From Ochotona curzoniae (Eukaryota; Chordata; Mammalia; Lagomorpha; Ochotonidae): a DNA stretch of 64,000 nucleotides. Shown piece by piece: positions 12,150 through 24,600 of the stretch. The translations under genes and the position numbers were made by a program. The stretch's first letter is position 1, and each line of letters starts with the position of its first letter. The DNA lies in assembly GCF_017591425.1 (NCBI RefSeq), contig NW_024464918.1:26626001-26690000 (forward strand), given 5' to 3'. The notes below the pieces were generated by a model that ran no database searches, was not told the DNA's origin, and saw nothing but the letters and a program-made list of their open reading frames with translations.

Positions 12150-12214
12150 TTTTTACATCAGTAACAATTTAGAACGTAATGGAATTAGTTGACATGGTAT
12201 TGTGTAACCAGCAT

Positions 12215-12264
<50 letters not shown>

Positions 12265-12700
12265 TGCACGTTCTGAACCACATCCTATGACTTCTATATT
12301 GACATTACAATTATTAGTTTATATACAATTGGGTTCTATACACCTTAAAATGGCTATAGATTACTATTCGGCTGTCTCATGTCTATTTTAATTTTAGTAT
12401 TTAGCAGTTCATAGCATTGAAGCACAATTTTGCAGAACCTGGCTGTTTTTCAGGTTGTCTAACTCTATAACTCTAACAAGACATATGTCAACAGTTTAGG
12501 TGAACGGTTTTAGGAGGGGTGTGCAGAGAAATCCTCAATACCCCAGTGAAGAGTAACTAATCTTTGTGTCCCACCCAGTGAGTTATAAGTGCATCCCCAC
12601 TGCCAGTTTCCTGTTTCTAAGCTTTCCTTGTTGTTCTCTATCTATTCTAGGGGTTTTTGTTTGTTTGTTAGTTAGTTTGGAAAAACAAATTTTAAATATT
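12150..12700. mobile_element. Probable LINE-1 fragment with (GA)n run
   Basis: A/T-rich block foreign to its GC-rich surroundings with a pure GA run at about 12221-12260. Strand and exact family not certain. Confidence 0.4.
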
Positions 12701-12717
12701 AAAAAAAAATAAATCTG

Positions 12718-13055
12718 GGCCCAGTATGGTAGCCTAGTGCCTAAAGTCCTTGCCTTGCATCTGCTGGGATCCCATATGCGCACTGGTTCATGTCCCAGAT
12801 GCTCCTGTTCCCATCCAGCTCCCTGCCTGTGGCCTGGGAAGGCAGTAGCGGATGGTCCAAAGCCTTGGGACCCTGTGCCTGTGTGGGAGACCTGGAAGAA
12901 GCTCCTGGCTCCTGGCTTCAGATCAGCTGTATTCTACCCATTGTGTGGCTGCTTGGGGAGTGAACCAGCGGATAGGAGATCTTCCTCTTTGTCTCTCCTT
13001 TTCTCTGTATATCTGCCTCTCCAATAATAAATAAATAAATAAATAAATCTTTTTT
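12718..13055 (+). mobile_element. C-SINE, full length
   Basis: GGCCCAGTATGGTAGCCTAG to an (AAAT)n tail. Confidence 0.92.
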
Positions 13056-13149
13056 TTTTTTAAGTCAGTCTAAGAGCAAGTTCTCTGGACACTGTCTCTG
13101 CCTCCCTCCCCCTGCCCCCACCTGCCCTCCACCACCTGCAAGGCAGCAG

Positions 13150-13810
13150 GTGGGCTGCTGTGGCCTTCCCATCCAGACTCGTTATGTCCCATTCTTGATG
13201 CTGCAGGGTACAGACCTCTCATTTGTGGCACATTTGGTTGCCAGCTTAGGGACACCAATAGGCCCCCTGCAGGAACAGTCCCCCATGCCCAGGAGCCAGT
13301 CCCTGGGGCCATGGCTGGGCTCACATGCAGCCAACCCCCAACTGGGCTCAATGTATCCTGCTTCTCTATACATGGAAGCCCCTGGCTGCTTATCAGGGCT
13401 CTTGGTAGCTCCAGCCTCTGCCTGAGCACTGGTGACAACACCCTCCTGCTTCACAGGGTGGACAACAGTGCTGAAGGATGGAGCCAGCTCACTCAGGAAC
13501 TTGCTAAAGGTGACTCCTACCCCTGCTGGAGGCAGCTCTTCATCTTGTGGCAATCCCATTGGTCCCTAAGAGAGATGGCACCACTGTGGAGTCTGTAGAG
13601 GGTTGGGTGAAGGGTGGCCTTGGCCTGCAGGACCTGCCAGTTCTAGGGAGATGGCCCCTGGCATCCCAAGCCATGGGGCAAGTTCTGCTTCCCTGTGGCT
13701 GCGGGCCAGGGCCAGGGCTGGCTTTCACTCTGCCATGGCCCCATACTGTGACTCTGGTGGCCTGCAGCCCCTACTAGGACCCCAGTACCCCCTCCTGGGC
13801 TGGTGTGATT
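13150..13810. repeat. Possible further degenerate GC-rich block
   Basis: Phrases like ATGCTGCAGGGTACAG and CTCACATGCAGCC resemble the blocks at 1360 and 6580, more weakly. Confidence 0.3.
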
Positions 13811-15009
13811 TTTTGATTAGACCCTCCCATCAGACATGAAGCTCAGTCTGGGGCAGGGTAATTATGGGGAGCAGGAGGAGCTGTGGGAGAGGATGGCTAT
13901 AGGGACTGGCTGAGCCCTGCCTAGAGGGTGGGTGGTCAGGGCAAGCTTCTCCCAGCACTCTAGGAGGGGCCTTCAGTGAAACAGGACTTGTGTGGTCCCA
14001 GAGGCCAGCTCTGAGCTCATATCCTCAGAAAGCGTTTGCTGGCCTGGTGGGAGGAGGCCTGGCAGTGGCCTGCTAGAGTGTCGGGTAAACCGTGCCAGCA
14101 GTCCCAGTCCTGCTCTCCTGGGTCTGTTCACTTTCTCTCCCTGCAAATCCCCAGGACAGAGAAGCAGCAGCACGGGAATGTGACTGCAACAAATAAGGTG
14201 GGAGGATACCTTCCAACCAGACATAGATTGGCCAGAGGAATGCAGTATCTATCTGGCTAGGAAAATGGAGTACTCTGATTGGCTGGAGGAATACAGTATC
14301 TGACTGTCTTGGGAAAAGGAGTACTCTGATTGGCCTGTCTAGGGTCACCAGCCCACCATGGCAGCCAAGGTAGGGGAAATGGGTTGAGGGGTGGAGGGCT
14401 GGTAGTCCCCAGAGGGAAGCTGACTAGGCCAGCCACACACTGATGTGTCCCACAGTTAGATGAGAGAGGTAGGGTTAGGGGTACAGGAACCAAGACCTGC
14501 AGCTGGTATGACACCTTGAGTTCCTTTGGCCTCCTCCGCATCCCTCCCTCCCTGCCCTGCAATGCTCCTGCAGGCCCCCTGCTTGCTCTGCAGGTTCCTC
14601 TCGGGGCTGGGGCTGAACTGGTGTCTCTTCCTGTAGGCCCGGGTCCTCCTGGAGCTCCTGGCCGCCTCCTCTGCCTGCGCAAAGCCAAGGCAGCCAGGGT
14701 GAGAATCTGTGTGCCCTACAACAACCATGGCCCCCTAGGCCAGCGAGGTAGCCCAAGGACCCTGAGTTATGTGTGCAGAACAGTGGGTGGCCTCGGGCAG
14801 CCACCTGGGGGCAGCAGAGCCACAGCGCCCCACAATGTTCCTCCCCCCACACCCATCTCCTGTGTAGTCAGGAAGGGAGTGCTGAAAACAGGAAGTCAGG
14901 AGGCACATCCTGAGGTCCCCACGAGCTTCCTGGCACTGACCCTGGCAGCAGAGGCAGTTTGGTATGTGGGGCGGAGACTGTAGGGCAGGGCGGCGCATGA
15001 CAAACGCAG
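13811..15009. other. Intergenic, downstream of RGS14
   Basis: Two 43-bp-scale imperfect repeats (GGAGTACTCTGATTGGC at about 14265 and 14320). Otherwise unique; no exon supported. Confidence 0.45.
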
Positions 15010-15453
15010 CTCACAGCAGAATAATAACCAATATAATAACAATATCATACACTCAGGACAAATCCAGCTGCCCCAGGCCACCTGCAAATTCCAGAATGCA
15101 ACGGCATCCCTGCAGGCGGAGGCAGAGGCTGCCACCTGCACCCCCAGCTCCCCAAGGAGGAGGCCAGCTCCTCCGGGCAGCACGGCCAGGGCCACCCGTG
15201 TGCAGTGGGCGTGCCTGTGCCAGGGGCTTCAGCCCATCTCCCTCCCCCATCCCTTACCTCCAGCACTCTGGTGAGAGACCCGGGGTGGGGGTGCGGGGGC
15301 ATGGCTCCCTAGTGGAGACCCTTTCCTGGCAACTCCTGTGGACCAGCCCAGAGCAGGAAGGGGTCAGGGACGCTCAGGGCACAGACAGGGCATGCAGCAC
15401 GGGCCGAGGGCATGCGTGGCCCGCCAGGTGCCATGCAGCCAGCCTGGATGCCG
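15010..15453 (-). other. RGS14: RGS14 3'UTR (extent inferred)
   Basis: GC-rich sequence after the stop runs into an abrupt A/T-rich patch at about 15017-15052. No AATAAA or ATTAAA was found on the minus strand between 13.1 and 15.45 kb, so the 3' end is placed only on composition. Confidence 0.35.
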
Positions 15454-15656
15454 TCAGAGGGCTGGACGGGCAGTGCAGTCTGAGGGTCCCGCGCCAGGCG
15501 GGGTGGCTGATGCAGTCTGTGATGTAGTCTCCTGAGAGCCGGGCCCTGAGGCAGGCAGCTGCAGGAACTCGGGGAGCACCAGGTCCTCCTTACGCAGTAG
15601 GCCCCTCTGGTCGTGCGCCCCGCTGCTCTGCACCCGGTTCAGTAGCTCCACCAGTC
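15454..15656 (-). CDS. RGS14: RGS14 exon 14 (GoLoco and C-terminus)
   Basis: Encodes [20 protein letters not shown], a tail rich in Thr/Ser/Pro, and the end DCTARPAL followed by TGA at 15456-15454. The 3'UTR continues to lower coordinates. Confidence 0.95.
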
Positions 15657-18600
15657 CTGAGGGCAGCCAGAGCCAGGCTCTCAGCCTCCCTGGCTGCCCT
15701 CCCAGCCCTCCTGTTGCACCAGCTCCAACCAGTCAGACCACTGCCTCAAAGGTGCCTCCCTCACTGGCTCCTACAACCTCAGTGCCCTGGTGTCTTGGGT
15801 CCCCAGACCTCAGCCACACTCCTTTCCGTGTACCTTCGATGTCACAGCTCTGTCGCTTCCTGGGAGCATCACCCGACGAGGAGGGGTGAGTGGCCTTGTC
15901 CGAGCTCGCCTGGCTGTGGTGGGAAGAGCTGCTGCCGACTTCCACGAGCTTCACGCCTGCAGCAGAGGGCACCACATCTCAGTGCTGGCCTCAAGCTTGG
16001 GACCCCCACTCCCTGCTTTCCTGTGCCAGAGCCACCTCCAGAGATCAACCCCTCCACCCCTCCACCACCACCACAACTAGTGTTCCGGCTACCTGGAAGG
16101 GTGTCCAGAACCAGCGTCCGGGTGGCCACCGAGCTCACCAGCTTCTCCAGGTCCAGCGGCTGCTCCTCGCCTGGCTGCGGGAAAGGTCAGCGACCCGCAT
16201 GACCAGGAGCCCACAACCCGCCCCACCGCCCACCCCAGGCCCCCCGCTACTGCACGCACCTGGCGCAGTGACACCTGTTGCAGGTTCAGGCCGTACTTGG
16301 CCAGGATGGGCTGCAGGGCATCCTGCAGCCGCTTCGTGGGCTTAGCCGAGATCCGCACTACACGCGCCAGCGCCACCACTTCCAGGCTGCATGAGACCCG
16401 AGGGCTAAAGAAGGGCCCCCTGTGTCTCCCGGGACCCATCCCCGAGGGCTCTGAGTTTGAACAGAGAAGCAGGCAGCAACTAGGAACTGGGTGGCAGCCT
16501 GGGGGAAGGAGAAGAGGGGAGGAGACACTCACTCAAAGGTGATCCTGTTCTCCAGCCGCACTTCCTGGTTGGCCACCACGGTGCAGTCTTGATCCAGAAT
16601 CAGTGCCTTCTGCGAATGCCAGGGCGGGTCTAAGAATCCCCCAGCTCAGCCAGAGTCATCTTTTGGGAGCCACCTCTTGTCCCTGGTGGCCTCAAGGTCA
16701 GGGAGAACGGAAGTCATGGGGGGCAGATAGGGCGAGAGGCCAGACTGGGGTCAGAGCCCGGTGACTTGAGTTTTGGGAAAGATGGGGATGCTGCAAGCAT
16801 GGAGTGGTTGGGCAGGCTCCAGGCCCTGGTCGCCGACCTGGGCAGCACCTGCCCCTTGGCCCTCGAGCCTGTGAAACGCTGCTGGACCAGGAGCAAGCAT
16901 TCGCTTCCTTGAGGACGCTCCATCCCTACCTGGGTGGGTCACCAGGCTTTGTTCCCTTCTGGACACTTGTTCACATCTCTCTGTCCTCTCTGGCTAGGAC
17001 ATGAACTGCCGGCATGAAGAGTAACGCCAAGGCCCCACTGCCTGGAGTAGCCCAGGGGTGGGGGCTGGGGCAGCCCTCCCAGATGGTAAGGGACAGGTGG
17101 AGGGCGGGTGGTGATGTTATATTTAGCCGCACCAAAGCCCATCTGGGCCCTGCCGGCCTGGGGGATAGGACGGGTAGTCTGTCTCCCACTCCTGCACTCC
17201 ACGCCCTGAGCATGCCCTGAGCATGCCCTGGGAGGGCTTATCTCCAGGCTTTGCCCTAAGTTACTCCCTTGGCCAGGCAACCCCCTCACCATCCTCACTC
17301 TGCTGCCTCCTCCACAAAGCCTTCCAGACACCAGCTGGAAATGTTCCCCTGTCCCCCACCCCACGAGAGATTCTCTGGAAGAATTGACTTCTACAGTGGG
17401 TAGAAAGAGGTGGGGCTCCCCACAAAGGCATCCAAACTGCAGGAGCAAAGGGTACATCCCAGTTCCAGCTGCCATGTTCCTCTACGCTCCTGGGACAGCA
17501 CAGTAAGCCAAAGGACCCAGTGGAAGCCAGGCTGGGTAACGGGACCCACAGGTCTTCTTGGGGTGGGAGGGGAGTGGATGTCCAGCTCGAGTGTGGGGGC
17601 TTTGGTTTGGACCCAGGCATGAGGCTAGGGGCGGAGAATGGTGGGGACTGCGGGCAAGGAGGGCAGGACGGCAGGGATGACTCAGAGCACGATGGGCCCC
17701 AGGGTGTCAGGACAGAGGTGGGAGCTGCGACCGGGCTGGGTCTGTACCTGCTCATTGCCCACCAGGAAGACCTTGATGTCTGGCAGGGAGAGGCCTCGCT
17801 TCTCACAGATGCCGGCCAGCATGTCACGGATGGTGAGGCCGGGCTGCGCCTGGGCCAAGGAGGCCGTCCCGTCCGGGAGGTACACACAGCAGTACTTCCC
17901 TGGCCGGCTGTCACTGTCCCCCTCGGGGCCACCGCCAAGGCTCTTCCGGTGGCTCTGGCTCTGGGCAGGAGTGGGAGGAGCCTATGTGGTCACATGCAAA
18001 AGCGGGCAGAGGGGTACCCAGGGACAGGTAAGCTCCCTGATGGGGCACACCTGGAGGCAGGGCGAGACACGTGGGCATTGGGAGACAAGTCTGCCCATCT
18101 CCCCCCAACCCCTGCTCCCCGCATGCCATGCACACCTGGGCACCTGTCCAGCCTGCACACAACATGCTGGCAACCAGTGGGGCCAGGGCAGGAGTCAAGC
18201 AGAACCCACCAGGAGGTGGGAATGAGGGGCTCAAGCACAGGGTCTGATTGGACGCCTGACCCCTCTGTTCCCTGGCTCACCTCGGATTTGCTGCCGCTGA
18301 AAGCCAGGAAGCCGAGGTCCAGGCTGGCTGAGGAGTTGAGCGAGCCCTGGGATTCGCGGCGCAAGGCTGAATGGGTGATGGCGCCCAGCTCTGGCGGAAA
18401 GGACGCTGCAGTGAGCAGTGAGGCACGCACCATCTCAGGGCTGGAGCCCCCAGGGCCGTGGCTTGGGATCCCCACTTGCGCAGGACGGGGGTGGGCGGGG
18501 AGCGAGGGGGTCTCTGGGACTGGTGTTTGGGTTTTCACAGACCTGGATGGTCCAGGACAGGTGGGGAGGGGTGAGGAGGATGAACGGGGAGCGCCCAAAG

Positions 18601-21600
18601 CGGCCCTCACTGCTCCCTCCTCCTGTTCCTGGGCGGCCTCTCCCTGCCCTCACCCCTGCGGAAGGACTTGCGCAGCTGGCGGCCACCCGGCCCATCCACA
18701 GATGGCAGCTGCCCCAACTCCTCCACGCCCAGCGGCAACGATTTTCCAGGCTTCAGCTTCGGTTTCTGTGGGCAGCACAAGGGGAAACGCTGGCAAAGTC
18801 CAGGCCGACCCGCATCCCTGGGCTGCCCCCGCCTCGCGCGGCCCGCCTTCCTGCACCGGGCGCCAGCACCTTCCTTGCAGTGTTGGGGCTGCCGACGGGT
18901 GAGCAGCCGGGTGCTCGCAGGGGACGTCCCTCGGCCTCGGCCAAGAGGCACTCGCGGTACAGCGGGGACTTGACGAAGCGTGCGTAGCTGTCAAACTTCA
19001 TCAGGTTGAAGATCTGCAAGCGAGCAGCTGCTAAGCCGGTACCAGGGACCCGGGGCCAAGGTGTGCTGAGCCAGGACCCGGCCCCAGCCGGGGAAGCCCT
19101 CCTGGGAGCCACCTACGGCCCGTCCCAGCCCGGCCTGCCTCACTGCCTTGATATCCCTCTGCTGTCCCTGTGTTTAAATTTACCCTTCCCACAGCCTTTT
19201 GCACGCAGGCTCCGCCCCCGGCCCTGGCCTCGCCCGGGACCTCCCCCAGGGCCACGCCCTCCGACTCACCTGAAGCTGCTGTTCCCGGAACATGTCCGGC
19301 CTGGGCTCGGCCAGCACCTCCTCCCCGAGCCAGGCCTGCCGGTCGATGTTGACGGGGTTCAGCGCCTGGCTAGACAGGAACTCCTGGTAGATGCTGCGGG
19401 CTTCCTTAGCTAGCTGGGGAGGAGAAGGCACGGGTCGGGGGTGTGGCCCAGGTCCAGTCCCAGCCGCTCTGCTGGCCCCAGCTTCTCCTTTGCCCCCCAC
19501 CTGCTTGGTGTCGCTGGCCGGGATCTGCTGGAAGCGTTCGCAGGCCTTCCAGAAAGTGACATTCTCGGCGCTGAACTCCTTCTTTAGGAATTCCTGGGAG
19601 CCGGGGAGATAGAGACACCCCCCATCAGGGAGACACAGGCGTGGCCAAGAGACTAAGCCAACCAAATACCCCCCCTGGGGCAGCCCTCCACTCCAGCCGA
19701 CTCAGGTACTCTCCCTCCCCACCCTGCTCCACCCCATCCCACCCCAGGACTTACAGTGAAGTATGCCAGGCCCAGAGGGTCGTGTAGCAACCGTTCAAAG
19801 GACAGGGCCCAGCTGGCCACAGGCTGCTCCTCCGTGGGGAAGGGGCTGCTGGGACCGCTGGGGAGGCTGTGGATGCTGAGGGAACTGCCACGACCCTCAC
19901 CCTGGCCCTGGGTCCCCGTCTGGCTGCTCAGCTCTGAAAGCGGGGGTGAACAAATAGTGGGGTGAACTCTGCTGCCTTCCCCAGCCCCACCCGCTGTCCC
20001 TGTAAACATCAAGTCGGCAGGTACCTCCCCAGGAAAGGCCACAACTAGAGGCCATCTCCACCACGTCCCCTGCCCCTACTGCCCTCCCAGCCCCCTGGCT
20101 CACCTCCATCTGACACAGCCAGAACCTGGGGAAAGAACACAGTGGGAAGTCAGAGAGCAGAGCCCAGATGAGGGGGCCCTGGGGACAGCTCCAGACCCAG
20201 GCAGGGGACTGGCTCTGTCCTAGTCCATCTGTAGAGCCCGTATTTGCTTGGTCAGGGTTGGGCTCTGGCTTCCCCAGGCTCCCTGTCCTGCCAACCCTGA
20301 TGTGCTTCTGAAACCAGGGCCTTTCCCATGGTGCCCAGCTCCCTCCTGGTAACTTGAGTGCTGTCTCTGCCACTTCCTAGCGGAGCGACTGCAGACAACC
20401 TGGCTAGCTAAGCAGGACAGGCCTCCATCTGTAAAGAGGAAATGATGACAAGAGCCAAATGCCTTCTGGGGCTGTTGGGACTCCAGGATCCCTTTACTGT
20501 AGCAAGCAGAAAGGCAACCGGCCAGGAGCAGGGGCTGGTACCCAAGGGTGGTTGTTGCATTTGTGACGGAACAGGTGTCTCTGTAGCCAATTCTCTCTCT
20601 AAGGCAACTGCTTCCTCTTGTGCGGGCCCAGGGTTTTCTTTGGGTTCCAGTCCACCTCGGGCCAGACCCAAGATGCTTGTAAAGTCTAGATACCTGGGAG
20701 GTCCGAGGTGGTTGGGGCCCCAAGCACTAGTGCTGTGGCCAGTGCTGGTGTGGGCCGCAGAGCGGGGAGGTGCGTGTTGGGGAGACCACTGGCATTGCCC
20801 TGGGAATCCCAGGCACCAATGACATTGAAAGCCCTGCTCTTGAAATGACCTACAGGGATTTCCCTCGGTTCTCACCCTTCCTAGCAGCTGCCCCAGCTTC
20901 CCCGTGCAAGGTGGCTCCTTCCCCTCCCTGACTCTACCCCCCACACCCGATAGACCTTGGCTCCAAACACACACAGAGCTGATTTCTGCTGACTTCTTCC
21001 CCCCCATCCCCGCACATGCCCACAAAGGTCCCACAGGTCCTGCCAACTCAGCCCGTCCTGAAAGGAGTCCCCTTGTCGAGCCAGCTTCCCTCAGCCTGTC
21101 TTCCCATCACCCGGGCCCCCACATCGGGACCTGAGTCACACCCAATCCCTGTCATCTCCTCCACCCCCGGCCCAGGCCCCGTCCTCCGTCATGTATCTCT
21201 CCCTCCCATCCCCAGGCCTGCAGGCACCTCCCCAGAACACCTTTCCTCCCCGCAACCTGCCCTCCTGGGACCGGCACCCCCCTTCTCTGCCCGCACTGCC
21301 GCAGGGCAGCCTCAGCAGACCTGTAGGGCCTTATTGTCATCCCGGCCTTTGAACTTAAAAGTGGTCCCAGGCCCAGCGCGGTAGCCTAGTGACTAAAGTC
21401 CTCCCGTTGAACGCGCCAGGATCCCATATGGGCGCCGGTTCTAATCCTGGCAGCCCCACTTCCCATCCAGCTCCCTGCCTGTGGCCTGGGAAAGCAGTCG
21501 AGGACGGCCCAAAGCTTTGGGACCCTGCACCCACGTGGGAGACCCAGAAGAAGCTCCTGGCTCCTGGTTTGGGATCGGCTCAGCTCCAGCCACTGTAGTG

Positions 21601-24600
21601 ACTTGGGGGTGAACCAGTAGACAGATCTTCCTTTCTGTCTCTTCTCTCTGTAAAATATGACTTTCCAAATAAATATAAATAAATAATTTTTTTTTAAAGT
21701 GGCCCCATTTTTTCAAATTGAGAGACTCTACCTAGAACCTGGGCTTTCTGTGTGTGTTTTTTTTTTTTTTTTTTAGGACTGTGATGTTCTGAGTATGTTG
21801 AAATTCCTCTGGAGTGGCAGCCTTGGCTGGCACTGAGTCTCCCCCAGAAGGGACTCAGGTACTCCTCAGAGGCCACCCAGGGCCAGCTGCACACACCTGC
21901 ATCCCTCCTGGAGGCAGTGGCAGGCAGATACTGCACACCTTTGTGCTGTGTGACTTCGGGCAAGGCGCTTACATTCTCTGTGCCACCATGTATTCCTCTG
22001 AAACATTGGGGCTACCAGCAGCCAAAGGACTCGGCGATAAAATGAGTGAAATACATGTGGGAAGCCTCAGGGTACTGCCTGGCACAGAGTGATGGTACGG
22101 GGGGTGTTACAGATACTGTGGGGGCCTGGAGCTATCCACTGGTGGCCCTGGACACAGAGGGAAGGTCCCAGTCAGAATTCAGCACTGGTGTAGAGTGTGG
22201 CTGGCCATGGGACCACACACCCTGCAGCCCTGCCTCTATATCCCAGGGTCATCTCCCCCAGCCCCTCCACCCCTACCCCTCTCTGGTTCTGTCAGCCGAC
22301 AGGCCCAGGGACCACTGCTGTTATGTAGCTGCAGCTGTGTTCCCAGCCGTGGGGATGCTATCACCGCCCTCTCCCAGGTTCTCAGGCAGTGAGCCTGCCT
22401 CACCCTCACCCTCCCTGCTCCCCATGCCTCACCCCTGCACAGAGCCTAGTAGGCCAGGAGATGGCTAAAGGGAGGGGTGGGGCCAAAGCTTTATCTGCCC
22501 CCCAGGGATGTTATCTTCTTTGCTATGTTTATCTGAGTGCATAGTAAGAGGCACGGGGGTCTCCTCCAGGTCCTGCCCTCCCCCCACCCCCACAAGCTAC
22601 AAGGCAAGTTGCAGGTCACAGCTAAAATCCTACTGGCAACTAACCACTGAGCCTCTAGCTTCACCCCTTCTCCTTCTAATGCTTCATTGGATTTGGCTCT
22701 TCCCACTACACACACACCTCTGCCCATTCGTGCTTTCAGCTCTGCTGTGTCCTCTGTCCCGGCTTCTGCTTCTTCCTGCTCCCCCTATTGAACTGCTCCC
22801 CAACCTCTGCCCATTGACTTGAGTTACCCCCAAACACCCCTTTCCCCCATCACCAGTGTCCACCTATATCTGATCTCTCCTCACCTATGGGCCGGACCTC
22901 CAAAAGCACTACAGGGGCGCTGGCCTGGCACCTCCCTGCACCCTGCCGGTGCAGCCACCTGCAGGTCTCCAACCTGAGCCGCACCCCCCACCATACCCTG
23001 CTGGGTGCTGCCAGCCTGCTGGGGGAACCCAAGTGCAAAGACAGGAAGGATATGAGGACACAGTCCAGCTCCAGCCCTGGCACCTGGGACAAACACCTAC
23101 TGTTTCCTGAGCCTGTTGTCTTCCGGGGGTGCTGGCACGGGGGCTCAGCATGCCCACCCTCCCAGGCCTGTGGTTGAGTGAGGCCCCGCAAGTGAGAACA
23201 TTAGGCATGCCACTCTCAGAGCGGCCTCCTACGGCAGGAGCTGTGCAAGCCAGGCCTGGGGAAGCTGCGCTGGAACTGGTGGCTTTGCTCCACCTCTGCT
23301 TACTAAGGAGTGAGTGAATGGAAGAAAAGACGAGGAAGGATGTGGCGCTCCAACACCCCAACCCTGACTTGGGTATATTTCAGCTTGCCCATGACCTGCT
23401 TTAAGAAACCGGGGGTGGAGCTGAGGGTGCCAAGGTGAGAGCCAGGTGCCACGCCCTGCTCCTTCTTCCACTGCCCTGAGCGCTGGCTGTGTGACGGGCA
23501 TCCTGCTCTCATTCTCACTCCATCCTCATGTGCAGCTGGCATGAATACCTCTGTTCCCCGACCAGCAGGCCAAGGCCCCCAGAAGCTGAGAGGCTGGGAA
23601 GCAGTGGGGCTGGGAGCTGAAGCCGAGTCTGCCTGACTCTGGAACTGGAGGACTTCTTCCTGTTCGGGCCCAGCGTTCTGGGTAGGAGTTTACCAGGGAG
23701 GGGGAGGTCCGGGACCCAGGCTTTGAGCCCTTGAGGTACAGGCAGGTAGGGCCAGTCGGAGGGGGTGTAGGGCAGACCTGGCAGGCAGGGCCAGGCTTCT
23801 GAGGGGTCTCTGTGCTGGGCACTCTCCCCTTGTACCATCTTGGGCATCTGTTCCTTCAGCCCCACCAGGCCTGTGGCACTAAGCCCCAGCCTGGTCCCCT
23901 TTGGCAGACTATCACACACAGGAGCACCCAGGCCTGGGCTGACGGAAGACCGAGTGTTCCTGCCCTCAGAGGCCAGCGACAGAACCAACTGCTCCTCCTT
24001 AGGCTCAGCACTCCGCCTCCCTTCAGGCCATGTTCCTATGGGTCCCCGCGTCCCGGCGCTGGCTTGAACCATCTCTCTCTAGCTTGCACGTTGGCCAGGT
24101 CCTGGTCCGTGAACACCCCAGGGAAACTGCTGGTCTCTCACCATGCCCCCTCTGGCTAGCTCTACTCCCGACCTGCAGCCCGAGCTCCCAGCTTGATTTC
24201 ACCCTGGCCTCTCTTGCTTAATTATTTTGTGCACTGCCAGGACAGGACAGGAGCCCCAGGCTGCTGGGCCTGGATCCCGAGAGCTACAGGTGAGCAGGGG
24301 AATGAGTGAGTGAGTGAGTGAGTGAGTGAGGGGCTGGGTGAAACGTCTCTGGGAGAACGCTGGGAGCTTGCTAAGTGACAGGTTTCATTGCAGCTGCCTG
24401 ACAAGCAGAGTGACAGAAAGATGAGGCTGACAGGCAAGGCTGCCTCTGCAGGGAGTGACGAAGGACAGGGGTGGCGATGGTGGTGGCATGGGGGAGGTGG
24501 GGCGGAGGACCCAAGTCAGGCAGTGCAGGGGGTGGCGTGGAATTCTGATCCCTCTATCTGCCAGCCACCCTCAGCAGCATGGTGTCCCTGCAAGGTGACT

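Noticed and set aside
14640..14710. Exon-like stretch on plus (TTCCTGTAG ... CAGCCAGG|GTGAGA) coding GPPGAPGRLLCLRKAK
   Set aside because: Collagen-like only by chance; no neighbouring exons, no match to a known gene, and human has none here.
17520..18902. 460-codon open frame on the plus strand
   Set aside because: It is antisense to RGS14 exons 7-9 and their introns; the GC-rich coding strand removes stops. No known domain and no splice logic on that strand.
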